From an uncultured Coriobacteriales bacterium (GTDB lineage: Bacteria > Actinomycetota > Coriobacteriia > Coriobacteriales > UMGS124), in NCBI GenBank assembly GCA_934636245.1, contig CAKUAI010000007.1, positions 110,652 through 174,651 on the forward strand: a DNA stretch of 64,000 bases, given 5' to 3'. Below are positions 62,893 through 64,000 of the stretch, piece by piece. The notes beneath the pieces were generated by a model, which was not told the DNA's origin, did no database searches, and saw only the letters and a list, made by a program, of their open reading frames with translations. The first letter of the stretch is position 1. The number at the start of each line of letters is the position of its first letter. A program made the position numbers and the translations under genes.

Positions 62893-63159
62893 TCAAGTCC
62901 GGCGAAAGTAAGAGCCAGTCCTGGCCTTTTTTATATCGTCGACCGGCGTGCCGCCCGCTGAGTCGCGTGTCTGTTCGACGCTCGCCTTGCTGTTTAATAT
63001 CCGCCCGTGGCGCTGTCGCGCTGTGCATCTCGTAGCTACGGCTGGGCCGACCAGCTGCCCCCTCGCCGGAGGCTTGGCGCGCCGCGAGGCGTTGGCGAAG
63101 TGCCAAGCGGCCTCGACGAGGAGCCTCCTCAACCCTGCAGGCACGATAGGCGGCCGCAA
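62893..63159 (-). mobile_element. IS110-family transposase remnant (C-terminal part)
   Basis: The minus strand encodes LRRLLVEAAWHFANASRRAK and continues with a decayed ASVEQTRDSAGGTPVDDIKK. R-R-x-L-V-E-A-A-W-H is the hallmark of the C-terminal IS110/IS116 transposase domain. No DEDD catalytic part and no ends are seen. It is a fragment, immediately upstream of the 63215 gene. Confidence 0.6.
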
Positions 63160-63214
63160 GGCTCCGAGAGTGCCCCGGCATCATCAGGTTCAGCAGTCAA
63201 TAGGAGAGACCACC

Positions 63215-63448
63215 ATGCCCATGTATGCCGACCCCACCGCATCGATCATCCTTCTCGTTGTTTCCATCGTGCTTGCCGCGTGTGTCGTCGTGGCATGGTG
63301 CCTGTGGATTGCGCTCACGGTCGACTCGGCCGTGGCCAAGGGATGCACGTGGGGCAAGGGGTGGCAGTGGTTCATCGGGCTTTTCCTCATGCCGCTCGCC
63401 CTTGGCCTTGCCGTCATCGGCATGCCCGACCGCCGCAACCTCCCCTAG
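63215..63448 (+). CDS. Small two-helix membrane protein
   Basis: This 77-residue protein starts at ATG 63215 behind TAGGAGAG. Two hydrophobic helices (about 10-34, SIILLVVSIVLAACVVVAWC; and 50-69, WFIGLFLMPLALGLAVIGM) are joined by a loop with KGCTWGKGWQW; the end is MPDRRNLP. No family recognised. A decayed copy at 32765-32880 shows this gene travels with the 80-bp inverted-repeat element, which begins 33 bases after its stop. Confidence 0.75.
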   Translation: MPMYADPTASIILLVVSIVLAACVVVAWCLWIALTVDSAVAKGCTWGKGWQWFIGLFLMPLALGLAVIGMPDRRNLP

Positions 63449-63481
63449 CGAGGCAACGAACACTGCTGATTGAGCTCGAAG

Positions 63482-63561
63482 GCGAGCCACGGGTTGAAAA
63501 ATCCAACGGCATAACGCCCGTCGCCTCCGAAAAACGTTGCATATCTCAACCCGTTGCTCGC
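63482..63561. repeat. 80-bp inverted-repeat element, copy C
   Basis: Ends GCGAGCCACGGGTTGA and TCTCAACCCGTTGCTCGC; the centre is nearly identical to copy B. No T-run follows on the plus strand, so it is not a standard terminator. Extended similarity to the 57-kb region continues to about 63715. Confidence 0.88.
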
Positions 63562-64000
63562 AAGACAAACCCGAACAGTCCACCTTGGTCGCAGGAACCA
63601 CTGTACCGGCCGATTGCTTGCCCAACAAGCGCCTCGATGTGCGCTTGAGCCACCGCACTGCCCCATCCATGCGCAGAACACCCCGCATGCAAACCGTCAG
63701 GGGTTGCCACTCCTGGTCCAAAAACCGGTCTATTGGGTCGCCCTGGCCTTGCCTGCCGCGGGCGCCGCGCTGGCACTCGACGGCGCGCGCAAGATTCGCG
63801 GCCAAGAAGGCCCCGCCGCACATCAATGACGACGCCGTCCCAATACGCGTCCCACCCTGCGGCGGCTTCGGACCCGCCTGGCCACTTCGCCGCCCCAAAA
63901 CAGGCGCCAAGGGCATCCCAACGTGCTTTTCGCACCAAACCCCCAGCTAGACCTGTCCATCCCCCGGCCGTGGTGAGGGCTCACCACCCCGGGGCCAAAG
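63562..64000. other. Repeat extension and unassigned right edge
   Basis: Bases up to ~63715 align with 57149-57310. The rest shows no convincing gene on either strand; the open frames are GC-rich and lack family signatures. Confidence 0.5.

Noticed and set aside
63215..63561. Integron gene cassette with attC site
   Set aside because: The gene-plus-palindrome layout is suggestive, but the 80-bp element lacks the GTTRRRY/RYYYAAC core sites, and no integrase is seen.

Overview
The window looks like a GC-rich chromosome segment of an anaerobic, gut-type actinobacterium of the Coriobacteriia, most likely Eggerthellaceae (Eggerthella, Gordonibacter, Slackia, Adlercreutzia group). The evidence is an actinobacterial integration host factor (mihF), many exported FAD reductases of the fumarate reductase/flavocytochrome c fold with twin-arginine (Tat) signals, multihaem cytochromes c, and LuxR-type regulators with long multi-spanning membrane N-termini. 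The species assignment is inference. No rRNA, tRNA, CRISPR array or prophage was seen.

Layout. 0-6 kb: a LysR gene running off the left edge, debris (IS110-like remnant, broken flavoprotein), then a tetrahaem cytochrome + flavoprotein operon divergent from a membrane LuxR gene. 6-9 kb: a perfect 411-bp second copy of the LysR 5' region, here cut short, facing an intact flavoprotein. 9-22 kb: two paralogous 531-residue AAA-ATPase/PD-(D/E)XK genes, two other ATPase genes, two flavoproteins, a LysR gene, mihF, and dispersed palindromic elements that accompany the ATPase genes. 22-32 kb: two LuxR genes, two intact and one truncated flavoprotein, and an S41-peptidase-like gene. 31.7-33.3 kb: a NapH-like polyferredoxin and decayed or internally deleted copies of it. 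33.5-46 kb: exported isochorismatase-like hydrolase; response regulator and haem-c sensor kinase beside an NrfA-type pentahaem cytochrome; LysR with flavoprotein; exported amidohydrolase; exported Old-Yellow-Enzyme-type reductase. 46-54 kb: LuxR genes, a flavoprotein + hexahaem cytochrome operon, and remnants. 54-59 kb: a graveyard of truncated flavoprotein, LuxR, MerR and polyferredoxin genes. 59-64 kb: MerR regulator, two molybdopterin-domain proteins (one fused to three c-haems), IS110 remnant, and a small membrane protein followed by an 80-bp inverted-repeat element.

How it fits together. Eight intact exported flavoproteins, most next to their own LysR or membrane-LuxR regulator, probably act as terminal reductases for many organic acceptors. 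Electrons would come from the quinone pool through multihaem cytochromes and the NapH-like polyferredoxin. By motif alignment none keeps the active-site arginine that defines fumarate reductases, so their substrates are probably not fumarate. Exported hydrolases may prepare or remove substrates outside the membrane. At least five flavoprotein and four LuxR remnants show rapid birth and death of these modules. The best candidates for undescribed biology are the ATPase-linked palindromic elements and shared operator, the NrfA-like enzyme with altered active-site residues and its haem-sensing kinase, and the cytochrome-molybdopterin fusion.
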